Shown one piece after another: positions 1-10,671 of a DNA stretch of 32,525 nt; position 1 is the first letter of the stretch, and every line of letters begins with the position of its first letter. Source of the stretch: DASRIA01 sp035650255 (GTDB taxonomy: Bacteria; Actinomycetota; Thermoleophilia; Solirubrobacterales; JBBDJG01); NCBI GenBank assembly GCA_035650255.1, contig DASRIA010000077.1, positions 1 through 32,525 on the forward strand. The letters are read 5' to 3'. Below the pieces are notes generated by a model, which did not search any database, was not told the origin of the DNA, and saw nothing but the letters and a program-made list of their open reading frames with translations. Both the position numbers and the translations under genes were made by a program.

Positions 1-30
1 TGGCCTCGCTGCGTAGGAGGAGAACATCAG

Positions 31-78
31 GCGGGCTGCGCCCGCACCTAAAGTCTCGTGCAACCCGCGTTCGCGGGT
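31..78. other. Two small GC-rich hairpins upstream of ccr
   Basis: Two perfect inverted repeats lie in the leader region: a 6-bp stem at 31-36/40-45 with a 3-nt loop, and a 6-bp stem at 63-68/73-78 with a 4-nt loop. Neither is followed by a T run. They could end an upstream gene outside the window or form part of the ccr 5' leader. No other gene is visible in bases 1-137. Confidence 0.3.
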
Positions 79-137
79 CGCCATCGTCAGATAGCATCAG
101 CGGCCCGTTTCCACCCGGTCCCACGGAGGTAGCCGCC

Positions 138-1391
<1,254 letters not shown>

Positions 1392-1395
1392 CCCC

Positions 1396-1740
1396 ATGGA
1401 GCTGCTCGCCTCGACTCGTCAGCCGGGCGCAGCAGGCCAACGCAAGCTGATGGACCTCGTCCAGCTCGACTTCGCATTGACCCCGTTCCGGGCGCAGAAG
1501 TTCGTGGACCTCTACCGGCCCGCGATCCAGCGCCCGCTCTCGTACGGAGCCACGGGCTACCTGTTCTACCGCTCGGAGGACGACGCGGACCACTTCGTCC
1601 ACATCAGCTTCTGGGAGGACCGGGCCGGCTTCCAGCGCTGGTGGTTCTCGCAGGAGATGCAGGACATCCGGGTCGCGATCGCCGGTCTCCACGGGCAGCC
1701 GCTGCTGCCGAAGTGGAGCACGCTCCTCGAACAGGGCTAG
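1396..1740 (+). CDS. Small alpha/beta-barrel (ABM-like) protein
   Basis: I do not recognise a specific family. The protein is 114 residues if ATG 1396 is used, or 96 if ATG 1450 (MDLVQLDF) is used. Neither start has a clear Shine-Dalgarno sequence. The 4-nt gap to the ccr stop suits translational coupling from 1396, while the extra 18 residues look unstructured. The pattern YLFYRSEDDADHFVHISFWED followed by an aromatic helix (FQRWWFSQEM) is typical of dimeric ferredoxin-like barrels such as antibiotic-biosynthesis monooxygenases. It probably forms one transcript with ccr, but no function can be assigned. Confidence 0.7.
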   Translation: MELLASTRQPGAAGQRKLMDLVQLDFALTPFRAQKFVDLYRPAIQRPLSYGATGYLFYRSEDDADHFVHISFWEDRAGFQRWWFSQEMQDIRVAIAGLHGQPLLPKWSTLLEQG

Positions 1741-2129
1741 ACGGAGCGCGCCCGGGCGGGCGCTGCTGCGACCGGCGCGTCACCGCCGGGTTGATGGGTA
1801 CGTACGCCAGGAGCACACGAACCCATCACGGCGGCCAAGGCGGCCTCACGCATCTGTGACGTTCCCGAACGGATCGGTACCGCTGTCCGGACGGCGCGGC
1901 CTCCCTACCCACCCTACCCACCCTGCTCACGTACGGTCACAGGACGACCCACAGTGAGCTCGGACGGCGGCGGGCGGTCACGGAACACGGGCGGGCGTGC
2001 GGGTTTCGGCGCAAACGTGGCGGATCCAAGATGGTGCGCTCAACGCCGTGATGGATAGCTACCGCCCTGCGATACCTACCCATCAACCTGCTTACGCGTG
2101 AAGTCGCGTGGCACGGGTGCCAGAAGCGC
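1741..2129. repeat. Gene-free region with short inverted and tandem repeats
   Basis: No credible gene lies in these bases. The 8-mer TGATGGGT occurs at 1792-1799 and inverted at 1821-1828 (potential stem, 21-nt loop) and again at 2079-2086. The last copy extends to a perfect 12-bp match between 1789-1800 and 2077-2088. A short tandem run of CCCTACCCA units spans about 1903-1923. Function is unknown. The repeats could be operator sites or remnants of a small repeat element. Confidence 0.5.
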
Positions 2130-2153
2130 GAAGGCGCCCCGGAGGGCGCCTTC
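2130..2153. terminator. Strong hairpin downstream of doxX-like gene
   Basis: A perfect 10-bp stem (2130-2139 with 2144-2153) encloses a 4-nt loop, about 50 bp beyond the stop of the minus-strand DoxX gene. There is no clear T tract, as is common in GC-rich actinobacteria. It could also stop plus-strand transcription. Confidence 0.6.
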
Positions 2154-2201
2154 ACTTCGATGCAGGATGAGCACGCATACCGTGCTCATGTTGCATCGCG
2201 G

Positions 2202-2729
2202 CTAGCTGGTCGTGGGGACGCCGTGGCCGTGGCTGCGCTCGCTGTGGCGAGCCGCGCCCACGATCGTCACCGCGCCGAGCACGGCCGCTGCGATCACGCC
2301 GAGGCCCCAGCCGAGGCCGGAGAGCTCGGCTCCCCAGCCGAACGCGTGGTCCAAGGACCACCGGCCGGCGCCGTGGAAGGCCAGGGACACCGGGACCAGG
2401 CCGAACAGCAGGGGGAGCTCCCAGCCGCCGTTGGTGTTCCACGGGCCCTTGCCACGGTGCGCCGTCAGCGCCGCCACGAGCATCGTGGAGGCGATCATCA
2501 CGGCCGCCAGCGGCATCAGCAGCCCGAGCGCCAGCAGCAGCCCGCCGCCGAACTCGTTGAAGCCCGCTGCGAGGGCCATGGGGCGGCCCGGGCGCATGCC
2601 GAGCGTCTCCATGAACTGGCCGGTGCCGCCGGGGCCATGGCCGCCGAACGCACCGAACAGCTTCTGGGCCCCGTGGCCCATCAGGAGCAGGCCTGGCACC
2701 ACGTGTAGAAGAAATAGTCCGAGTTCCAT
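2202..2729 (-). CDS. DoxX family membrane protein
   Basis: This is a 175-residue integral membrane protein with about four hydrophobic helices: LFLLHVVPGLLLMGHGAQKL near the N-terminus, two in the middle (about 50-90) and one near 145-165. The N-terminal GHGAQKLFG and the central FNEFGGGLLLALGLL are characteristic of DoxX/DoxD-like proteins, which are linked to quinone or redox stress in several bacteria; substrate and partner are unknown here. The start is ATG at 2729-2727, with AAGGAG about 7 nt upstream. Longer reading of this frame would run into the divergent regulator. The gene is divergent from a MarR regulator with two tandem palindromes between them, so control by that regulator is likely. 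A strong hairpin follows the stop. Confidence 0.88.
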   Translation of the reverse strand: MELGLFLLHVVPGLLLMGHGAQKLFGAFGGHGPGGTGQFMETLGMRPGRPMALAAGFNEFGGGLLLALGLLMPLAAVMIASTMLVAALTAHRGKGPWNTNGGWELPLLFGLVPVSLAFHGAGRWSLDHAFGWGAELSGLGWGLGVIAAAVLGAVTIVGAARHSERSHGHGVPTTS

Positions 2730-2776
2730 GTGAATCTCCTTGTCTCCCCGCCGGGGGAAGCTGGTGAAGTCCAAGC

Positions 2777-2807
2777 GATTGCTATTACAATCATTGCTAC
2801 TGCAATC
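2777..2807. promoter_or_regulatory. Two tandem operator-like palindromes, probable MarR sites
   Basis: Two near-identical palindromes lie 15 bp apart centre to centre: GATTGCTATTACAATC (2777-2792) and CATTGCTACTGCAATC (2792-2807). They sit between divergent doxX and marR. A plausible plus-strand promoter overlaps the second: TTGCTA at 2794-2799, then 17 bp, then GATACT at 2817-2822. Binding there would block RNA polymerase, as is usual for MarR autorepression. The dyads are seen directly; the regulator assignment is inferred. Confidence 0.75.
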
Positions 2808-2835
2808 AGTGTAGCGGATACTATCTCCATAGTCG

Positions 2836-3363
2836 ATGACCGCCAAACCTGGAAACAAGCCGGCGTCCTGCACGACCCAAGAGGTCGAGGCTTTCCGCAC
2901 CTTCATGCGCGCCCACGCCCTGCTGGTGGGGGCCATCGAGCAGGACCTGGCCGCAGCGGAGCTGCCCCCGCTGGCCTGGCACGACGTGCTCGCGACGCTC
3001 GACGCCGCTCCGGAGGGCCGCATGCGGATCCACGAGCTGGCCGATGCGATCGTGTTCAGCCGCAGCGGGCTGAGCCGGCTCCTCGACCGGCTCGAGCGCG
3101 AGGAGCTGCTGCGCCGCGAGCGCTCTCCCAACGACCGGCGCGGCGCCTACGCAGTCCTCACCGACTCGGGCCGCGCCACGCTCGATCAGATGAGCGCGGT
3201 ATACCGGCGCACAGTCGACGAGCACTTCCTCCCCCACCTCGGGGACGAGGTGGAAGCGCTCAAGACGTCACTGGAACGCGTGTCCGACTCGGCCCGGGAG
3301 GCCTGCCCGATCGATGCGGCTAGCCTTGCTCCAGCGGGGCCATCGTCAGCCCCGCGTCGTTGA
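2836..3363 (+). CDS. MarR family transcriptional regulator
   Basis: This 175-residue winged-helix regulator has an N-terminal dimerisation helix, then MRIHELADAIVFSRSGLSRL (helix-turn-helix, about residues 64-83), a recognition-helix continuation LLDRLEREELLRR, and the wing with the MarR signature SPNDRRGAYAVLTDSGRA (about 97-114). MarR proteins usually repress their own divergent neighbour and are released by phenolic or oxidant ligands. The ATG at 2836 lies only about 6-14 nt from the predicted transcription start and has no Shine-Dalgarno sequence, so the message may be almost leaderless. The 3' end overlaps the convergent clpS gene by 44 bp. Confidence 0.9.
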   Translation: MTAKPGNKPASCTTQEVEAFRTFMRAHALLVGAIEQDLAAAELPPLAWHDVLATLDAAPEGRMRIHELADAIVFSRSGLSRLLDRLEREELLRRERSPNDRRGAYAVLTDSGRATLDQMSAVYRRTVDEHFLPHLGDEVEALKTSLERVSDSAREACPIDAASLAPAGPSSAPRR

Positions 3364-3613
3364 GCTGCTCCCAGTAGAGCTCGGCGGGCTCGCGCTCGCC
3401 GGACCACACGATCGCGCGGCCGCTGTTGTGGATCGCCTCGGCGAAGCGGTAGCCCTGGTCGAGGCTGACGCTCGGGATCACGCTGGCGAGCGTCTTGGCG
3501 ACGTGGTCGAAGGTGTTGTGGTTGTCGTTCAGCACGATCACCCGCCAGGCGCCCTCTCCCCCGCTCCCCGGGCCGCCCACGCGCGGCCGCTCGATCGTCT
3601 CGGTGACGGTCAT
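3320..3613 (-). CDS. clpS: ATP-dependent Clp protease adaptor ClpS
   Basis: This 97-residue protein has a disordered N-terminus of about 25 residues and a ClpS core: WRVIVLNDNHNTFDHVAKTL, then AEAIHNSGRAIVWSG. The NDN region and the conserved His of the A-I-H motif correspond to the N-degron binding pocket. ClpS delivers N-end-rule substrates to ClpA/ClpC. The start ATG (3613-3611) overlaps the TGA of the upstream hydrolase by 4 nt (ATGA), so the two are co-translated. Its 3' end overlaps the marR coding end by 44 bp in convergent orientation. The sequence is divergent from classical actinobacterial ClpS but the core pattern is clear. Confidence 0.88.
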   Translation of the reverse strand: MTVTETIERPRVGGPGSGGEGAWRVIVLNDNHNTFDHVAKTLASVIPSVSLDQGYRFAEAIHNSGRAIVWSGEREPAELYWEQLNDAGLTMAPLEQG

Positions 3614-4497
3614 GCGGAAACCGCGACCCCGCGTTTCTGCCAGTAGCGCCGCAGGCCCAGCCAGCGCTGCTCCACGGGGGATCCGACCTCGAACATCGCC
3701 GCCAGCTCGTCGCCGACGGCCTCCCGCGTGCGCCGTTCGACCTCGGCCACGAACGCCCGGATCGCCTCGTCCGTGTCGCCGTGGCGCTCCAGCAGCTCGC
3801 GCACGAGGCGTGCCTGCTCGTCCAGGCTCTGCTTCATCTGCGCGAGATGGGGCTGCGGGTCCTCGACCATGCCGAAATGGGTGAGCCCCAGCCGTACGGG
3901 GCCCCGCTCCGCCACGAGGTCGATGGAGCGCTGCCACTCCTCGACGTCGATGTCGGGCGGAGGCGTCGGCGCGCGGACGAAGTCGGACGGCGGGATGCGC
4001 ACGCCGGCCACGTCGCCCACGTAGGCGGTGCCGTCGCCGGTGTCGAAGTACACGACGTGATGGGAAGCGTGACCGGGCGTATAGGCGACGTCGAATTCGC
4101 GGCCGGCGGCCGTCACGGCCTCCCCTCCCTCCACCACGTGGACGTTGGCCTCCGGCACCGGCACGACGCGACCCCACAGGGACTCCATCTCGTCGCCGTA
4201 GATGCGCTCGGCGCTGCTGAGCAGCTTCGTGGGGTCGATCAGATGCGGCGCTCCCCTCGCGTGGACGTACACCTCGAGGTCCGGGAACCGCTCCACCAGC
4301 GCGCCCGTCGCGCCGGCGTGATCGAGGTGGATGTGAGTCAGCAGCAGCGCCCGCGGGTCCTGAGAGAGGCCCGCCAGCAGCGTCTCGATCCGGCTTTCGG
4401 GGCCCGGATCGACGATCGCGCCGCCCAGGTCCCACGCACCGATCACCCGTTCGCGGCCCCGCTGCAGCACGTCGATCAGTCTCGGATCGTCCGGCAT
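3610..4497 (-). CDS. Metallo-beta-lactamase fold hydrolase
   Basis: This 295-residue MBL-fold protein has the metal motif THIHLDHAG (HxHxDH, about residues 54-62), a second His in TPGHASHH (about 140-147), an Asp in YVGDVAG (about 158-164) and a further His in LTHFG (about 205-209). This is the glyoxalase-II-like arrangement for a dinuclear metal site. The C-terminal 80 residues form a charged helical extension. The substrate is unknown; thioester or lactone hydrolysis is typical of such proteins. It is divergent from the mutase gene and translationally coupled to clpS downstream. No strong Shine-Dalgarno sequence precedes the ATG. Confidence 0.85.
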   Translation of the reverse strand: MPDDPRLIDVLQRGRERVIGAWDLGGAIVDPGPESRIETLLAGLSQDPRALLLTHIHLDHAGATGALVERFPDLEVYVHARGAPHLIDPTKLLSSAERIYGDEMESLWGRVVPVPEANVHVVEGGEAVTAAGREFDVAYTPGHASHHVVYFDTGDGTAYVGDVAGVRIPPSDFVRAPTPPPDIDVEEWQRSIDLVAERGPVRLGLTHFGMVEDPQPHLAQMKQSLDEQARLVRELLERHGDTDEAIRAFVAEVERRTREAVGDELAAMFEVGSPVEQRWLGLRRYWQKRGVAVSA

Positions 4498-4527
4498 CTG
4501 CCGAAGGCTATAGGGGTCCCCCCTTTA

Positions 4528-4545
4528 AACTCACGTCGTTGAGTT
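4528..4545. promoter_or_regulatory. Inverted repeat in divergent promoter region
   Basis: AACTCA-6 nt-TGAGTT forms a perfect dyad between the hydrolase (minus) and mutase (plus) starts, just upstream of the mutase ribosome-binding site (GGAGG, 4552-4556). It is next to a GGGGTCCCC-type GC palindrome at about 4513-4521. It is a candidate operator; no regulator can be named. Confidence 0.4.
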
Positions 4546-4561
4546 CCCCTAGGAGGCGTTG

Positions 4562-6275
<1,714 letters not shown>

Positions 6276-6304
<29 letters not shown>

Positions 6305-6455
6305 CGCTCGCGCGCAGCTCGGCCTCCTCGCCGGCGCCTTCGCGCTGACCACCCTGATCGCGAAGGCCGCGGGCGCCGAGTGGGGAACTGCCGCCGGCAT
6401 CGGGCAGATCGCCTTCGCGATCGCGCTCGTGGCCGTGCTCTTGCGCGCTGACTGA
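6276..6455 (+). CDS. Small two-helix membrane protein (candidate)
   Basis: A 59-residue frame starts at GTG 6276, inside the last 29 bp of the mutase gene, and ends at TGA 6453-6455. After a short polar N-terminus (MNTSLSRLSDARA) come two clean hydrophobic stretches, LGLLAGAFALTTLIAKAAG and GIGQIAFAIALVAVLL, separated by AEWGTA and ending in RAD. The regular hairpin-membrane pattern and third-position GC are typical of a real gene. No Shine-Dalgarno sequence is obvious, so expression would rely on coupling to the mutase. I do not recognise the family. Confidence 0.55.
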
Positions 6456-6495
6456 ACCGGTCGCGGCACCTCCGGACACGGGATAGAGTCAGCCA

Positions 6496-8469
6496 ATGCG
6501 GCGCCTGGCAGGGATTCTCGTCGCGGTCGGGATGACCGCGTTGCCGGCGACGCCCGCCGAGGCCCAGCTCGCCTTCGAGCCCTGCGTGCGCGGCTCCGAG
6601 ATCGAGTGCGGGGACCTCGCCGTCCCCATCGACCGGGCCGGCAGCGTGCCGGGCACCGTGAAGCTGCACGTGGAGCGGCTGAAGGCACGTGGCACGCGCA
6701 GCGGGGCGCTGATCACGCTCGCCGGCGGCCCCGGGCAGTCCGCGACGCCGTTCCTGATCGACTGGGCCAGCACGTTCTTCGCGGCGGGGCGCAACCGTGA
6801 CCTGGTGGTGTTCGACCAGCGCGGCACGGGGCTGTCAGGAGCCCTGCGCTGCCCGCAGCTGAGCGTGCCGGTCACCCGCACGCCGGTGAACCAGGCCGAG
6901 CGGGCCGCCGCCTGCGCCCAGTCACTCGGCAGCCGGCGCGCGTTCTACACGACGCGCGACTCCGTCGAGGACCTCGAAGCGGTGCGCCAGGCGATCGGCG
7001 TGGAGAAGATCGCCCTGTTCGGCGTCTCGTACGGGACCAAGGTCGCGCTTGCCTACGCGGCCCGCTATCCACACAGGGTCGAGCGTCTGGTGCTGGACTC
7101 GGTCGTGGAGCCGACGGGCCCGGGCGCGTTCTCGGTGGAGAGCTTCGCCGCCGTCCCGCGCGTCCTGCGGACGCTCTGCCTGAGGGGCTGCGAGGAGATC
7201 ACGCCCGACCCGGTCGCGGACGTGGCGGCGCTCGTGCGCCGCCTGCGGACGAGCGGCTTCGTCTACGGGCCGATCGTGTCGGTGCGCGGGCGGCGCCACC
7301 GCGCCCGGATCGGCAGCGTGCGGCTGTTCGACCTGCTGTTCGCCGGCGACTTCGACCCCACCTTGCGCGCGCACTTCCCGGGGGCCGTGCGCTCGGCCCT
7401 GACGGGCGACGCCGCCCCGCTCCTGCGCCTGGCCCTGCGGGCCGAGCGCGGCGACACGCCCGCGCCGGCCGAGTTTCTCAGCGACGGGCTGTACGCCGCG
7501 ACCGTGTGCGAGGAGGGGCCGCTCGGATGGAGTCGCACCACACCGCCCGGCGCACCCCGCATCGCGGCCGCCGAGGCGGCGCTGCGGGCGGTGCCGGCCG
7601 CTGCGCTGGCTCCCTTCGACCGCACCACGGCGCTGTTCTCCTCGCCCACCGTGCAGCTCTGCAACCGCTGGCCGTCCGCACCCGTGGAGCCGGCGATCCC
7701 GGACGGCCCGTTCCCCGCGGTGCCCGCGATCGTCCTGGCGGGCGAGGACGACCTGCGCACGCCGCTCGAGTCGGCGCGCCGGATCGCCGCGCGGATCCCG
7801 GGGTCGACCCTCGTGTCGGTGCCCGAGATGGGCCATTCGGTGCTCGACGGGTTCCCCCGCACCTGCGGGCTGCGCGCAGTCGACGACTTCTTCGGCGGAC
7901 GGGCCCTGCGCAAGTGCCCGCCCCGGCGCCGCGAGTTCCCGCCGGTCCCGATCGCGCCCCGCTCGCTGTCGGAGCTGGCCCCGCAGGTGGGCGTGCGCGG
8001 CCGTGCGGGACGCACGGTGTCCGCCGTGGGGCTGACGCTCGTCGACGCGCTGGACCACATCTTCTCCGCGGCGATGCTCGCCTCCGCCGACCAGGACGTG
8101 CTGCACGTCGGGGGCCTGCGGGCCGGCTACGCGCGCGCCGGGCTGCGCACTCTGGAGCTGCACGGCATGGAGTACGTGCCCGGCGTGCGGGTCACCGGCA
8201 CACTGCGCGTCGCCCGGGAGCCGCACGGCGTGCTGCGCGTGACCGGGCGCTCGGCGGCGCGCGGGCGGCTCGTGCTGCGCAGGGACGGCTCGGTGATCGG
8301 CCGCCTCGGAGGCCGGCGGGTGCGCATCTCGGGCGCGGTCGCTGCCGGCAGACTAGAGTCCAGCGCGTGGCGGGCCTCGGAAGCTTTATCTCGGTGGGCA
8401 GATCGCTCGACCAGGCGCTCGAGCGGGTCAAGCGCGCGGACGAGCTGGGCTACGACTCCGCGTATGTGA
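6496..8469 (+). CDS. Secreted alpha/beta hydrolase (tripeptidyl aminopeptidase-like)
   Basis: This 657-residue protein begins with a signal peptide (MRRLAGILVAVGMTALPATP, probable cleavage after AEA). The alpha/beta hydrolase fold shows LAGGPGQSATPF (oxyanion region, about 76-87), VVFDQRGTGLSG, the nucleophile elbow GVSYGT (about 175-180), GEDDLRTP (acid) and MGHSVLDG (catalytic His). It resembles the proline iminopeptidase/tripeptidyl aminopeptidase S33 family; the C-terminal 100 residues look like a beta-rich extension. The last about 34 residues overlap the start of the next gene by 103 bp and read as low-complexity Ser/Arg sequence. A stop (TAG 8353-8355) in another frame lies just before the next start, so a frameshift or assembly error near the 3' end is possible. 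Confidence 0.85.
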   Translation: MRRLAGILVAVGMTALPATPAEAQLAFEPCVRGSEIECGDLAVPIDRAGSVPGTVKLHVERLKARGTRSGALITLAGGPGQSATPFLIDWASTFFAAGRNRDLVVFDQRGTGLSGALRCPQLSVPVTRTPVNQAERAAACAQSLGSRRAFYTTRDSVEDLEAVRQAIGVEKIALFGVSYGTKVALAYAARYPHRVERLVLDSVVEPTGPGAFSVESFAAVPRVLRTLCLRGCEEITPDPVADVAALVRRLRTSGFVYGPIVSVRGRRHRARIGSVRLFDLLFAGDFDPTLRAHFPGAVRSALTGDAAPLLRLALRAERGDTPAPAEFLSDGLYAATVCEEGPLGWSRTTPPGAPRIAAAEAALRAVPAAALAPFDRTTALFSSPTVQLCNRWPSAPVEPAIPDGPFPAVPAIVLAGEDDLRTPLESARRIAARIPGSTLVSVPEMGHSVLDGFPRTCGLRAVDDFFGGRALRKCPPRRREFPPVPIAPRSLSELAPQVGVRGRAGRTVSAVGLTLVDALDHIFSAAMLASADQDVLHVGGLRAGYARAGLRTLELHGMEYVPGVRVTGTLRVAREPHGVLRVTGRSAARGRLVLRRDGSVIGRLGGRRVRISGAVAAGRLESSAWRASEALSRWADRSTRRSSGSSARTSWATTPRM

Positions 8470-9338
8470 CGCACATCGCCGGGCGGGACTCGCTCACCCT
8501 CCTGATGGCGTACGCGGCCGCCACGGAGAAGATCAAGCTCGGCACCGGGGTGCTGCCGATCTATTCGCGCACGCCGGTCGCGACCGCGCAGCAGGCGGCG
8601 ACGATCGACGAGTACTCGGGCGGGCGCATGATCCTGGGGCTCGGCGTGTCGCATGCGGTCACGGTGGAGAACTGGTACGGCACCACGATCGAGCGCCCGG
8701 TGTCGGCCATGCGCGAGTACGTCGGCGCGGTGCGCGCGATGTTCACCGGAGAGGATCCGCCCGAGGGCGAGTTCTTCCCGACCCGGTTCCACTTCATGGG
8801 CTACGAGCCCCGCCCCGACCTGCCGATCTACGTCGCCGCCCTGTCGCCCAACATGCTCCAGCTTGCCGGCGAGATCGCGGACGGCGTGATGCTGTGGCTC
8901 TGCAACCCCCCGTACATCAGGGACGTGGTGCTGCCGGAGGTGCGGGCGGGCCGCGAGCGGGCCGGCAAGAGCATGGAAGGGTTCGACGTCGTCGCCGCCG
9001 TGCCGTCCGCTGTCACCGACGACCGCGAGTCCGCCTACGCGACGATGCGCGGCGACCTGGTCACCTACTGGGGGCTGCCGTTCTACCGCGCCATGATCGA
9101 GCGGTCGGGCTTCGCGGACGAGATCGCGGCGTTCGACGCCGGCATGGCCGCCGGTGACGTGGAGGCCGCCAAGCGCGGCATCTCCGACCGCTTCCTCGAC
9201 TCGCTGACGGCCATCGGCTCGCCCGAGGACGTGCGCGCCGGCGTGGGTCGCTACCGCGAGGCGGGCGCCACCTCGCCGGGCGTGGGCGCGGTGCCGCGCA
9301 CCGACTTCGAGGCGACACTCGAAGCCGCCGCCGCCTGA
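8367..9338 (+). CDS. LLM class (luciferase-like) flavin/F420 oxidoreductase
   Basis: This 323-residue (beta/alpha)8 luciferase-like monooxygenase has the hallmark segments YDSAYVTHIAGRDSLTLL, KIKLGTGVLPIYSRTPVATA, SGGRMILGLGVSH and LPIYVAALSPNMLQLAGEIA. In actinobacteria such proteins usually use coenzyme F420 or FMN; the substrate cannot be read from sequence. GTG at 8367 gives the typical short N-terminus (MAGLGSFISVGRSL). The reading frame is open further upstream but would run through the hydrolase gene. The gene overlaps the end of the hydrolase and is followed by a structured non-coding stretch. Confidence 0.9.
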   Translation: MAGLGSFISVGRSLDQALERVKRADELGYDSAYVTHIAGRDSLTLLMAYAAATEKIKLGTGVLPIYSRTPVATAQQAATIDEYSGGRMILGLGVSHAVTVENWYGTTIERPVSAMREYVGAVRAMFTGEDPPEGEFFPTRFHFMGYEPRPDLPIYVAALSPNMLQLAGEIADGVMLWLCNPPYIRDVVLPEVRAGRERAGKSMEGFDVVAAVPSAVTDDRESAYATMRGDLVTYWGLPFYRAMIERSGFADEIAAFDAGMAAGDVEAAKRGISDRFLDSLTAIGSPEDVRAGVGRYREAGATSPGVGAVPRTDFEATLEAAAA

Positions 9339-9664
9339 CGGGCGGTCCCGACCAGCAGATTCCGCGGCGGACTTGAAAAAAAGTTTGCCGCCTGGACGGA
9401 TGTTGACTACGTTGGAATACGTCACGGATGGCGTGATCTCGATTCGCAGCAGGACTCGAATCAACCCGCACAGCATCTCCGACCACCGCTTCATCGCGGC
9501 GGACCAGGGAACGCATCTCGAGGACCATCGGCCGCCGGGGGGCTTAGCCGATGATCCTCGAGATTGCTGTGCTCCCTCCTGCCTTTCCAGGACCCGGCTG
9601 ACCGCGGGCTGACGCTCGGTTTGCCGGCTGCGGAGTCGGGGAACCGAGCATCTAGACTTGCTCC
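9339..9664. other. Structured intergenic region upstream of moaA
   Basis: No credible gene is seen in these 326 bp. The region is locally less GC-rich and holds several stem-loops. One is at 9365-9374/9381-9390 (10 pairs including G-U, A-rich loop). Two smaller ones are near 9421-9435 (TCACG/CGTGA) and 9440-9462 (GATTCG/CGAATC). The large one is at 9515-9532/9547-9564, with 17 of 18 pairs around a 14-nt loop. It may be the 3' end of the preceding gene plus a moaA leader. I do not see a recognisable molybdenum-cofactor riboswitch consensus. Confidence 0.5.
9515..9564. terminator. Large 18-bp stem-loop between LLM gene and moaA
   Basis: Arms 9515-9532 and 9547-9564 are complementary with a single mismatch around a 14-nt GC-rich loop. 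It lies 176 bp after the oxidoreductase stop and 100 bp before moaA. It is a possible terminator or attenuator; no T tract follows. Confidence 0.45.
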
Positions 9665-10669
9665 ATGTCCATGCGGCAGGCGGAGCCCTTGCGGGACGGC
9701 CACGGGCGGCGGATCGGCGACCTGCGCGTGTCGGTCACCGATCGCTGCAATTTCCGCTGCCAGTACTGCATGCCGGCGGAGGGGCTGCCATGGCTCGACC
9801 GCTCCGAGATCCTCTCGTTCGAGGAGCTGGAGCGGCTGGTGGGGCTGTTCGCGTCGATGGGCGTGTCGGCGATCCGGCTGACGGGCGGCGAGCCGCTCGT
9901 GCGGCGGGACTTCCCCCGCCTGGTCGAGATGCTCGGCCGGATCGACGGCGTGACTGACCTCGCCCTGACGACCAACGGCTACCTGCTGGAACGCCAGGCG
10001 GACGCCCTGGCCGCGGCGGGACTGCGGCGCATCAACGTGTCGCTCGACTCGCTGTCGCGGGACCGGTTCTTCCAGATGACGCGTCGCGACGCGCTGCCTC
10101 AGGTCCTCGCCGGGCTGGAGGCGCTCGAGCGCTACCCGCAGATCCGGCCGATCAAGGTGAACTGCGTCGCGATGCGAGACTTCACCGAGGACGAGGTGCT
10201 CCCCTTCGCCGAATTCGCGCGCCGCAAGCCGTACGAGGTGCGGTTCATCGAGTTCATGCCCCTCGACGCCGATCACGCGTGGTCCGAGGACCGGGTGCTG
10301 ACCGGCGCAGAGGTGCGCGCGCTGATCGACCGGGTGCATCCGCTGGAGCCGACGCCGCGCGACCCTCATTCGACGGCCCGGGTCTACCGGTTCGCCGACG
10401 GCCAAGGGGCGATCGGATTCGTGAACCCGGTGTCGGAGCCGTTCTGCGGCGACTGCAACCGGGTGCGCATCACCGCCGAGGGAAAGCTCCGCACGTGCCT
10501 GTTCAGCCTCCACGAGACCGACCTGCGCGAGCCCCTGCGCAACGGCGCGGGCGACGACGAGCTCGAGCAGGTGATCCGGGATGCCGTGTGGAGCAAGGAG
10601 CTGAAGCACCGGGTGAGCGAGGCGGGCTTCCGCCAGCCGGCGCGCACCATGAGCAGGATCGGAGGCTGA
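9665..10669 (+). CDS. moaA: GTP 3',8-cyclase MoaA
   Basis: This 334-residue radical SAM enzyme performs the first step of molybdenum cofactor biosynthesis, converting GTP to 3',8-cyclo-GTP with MoaC. The N-terminal cluster motif is CNFRCQYC (Cys28, 32, 35). RLTGGEPLVR (about 80-89) is the SAM GGE motif. The C-terminal second cluster is C261-x2-C264-x13-C278, and the protein ends in the conserved GG tail (SRIGG). Length matches the family. No Shine-Dalgarno sequence is visible before ATG 9665; ATG 9671 is an alternative. The following gene starts 3 nt after the stop. Confidence 0.97.
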   Translation: MSMRQAEPLRDGHGRRIGDLRVSVTDRCNFRCQYCMPAEGLPWLDRSEILSFEELERLVGLFASMGVSAIRLTGGEPLVRRDFPRLVEMLGRIDGVTDLALTTNGYLLERQADALAAAGLRRINVSLDSLSRDRFFQMTRRDALPQVLAGLEALERYPQIRPIKVNCVAMRDFTEDEVLPFAEFARRKPYEVRFIEFMPLDADHAWSEDRVLTGAEVRALIDRVHPLEPTPRDPHSTARVYRFADGQGAIGFVNPVSEPFCGDCNRVRITAEGKLRTCLFSLHETDLREPLRNGAGDDELEQVIRDAVWSKELKHRVSEAGFRQPARTMSRIGG

Positions 10670-10671
10670 GG

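Noticed and set aside
9373..9612. 79-residue frame in the moaA leader
   Set aside because: No ribosome site or known domain, composition changes midway, and it runs through the large stem-loop.
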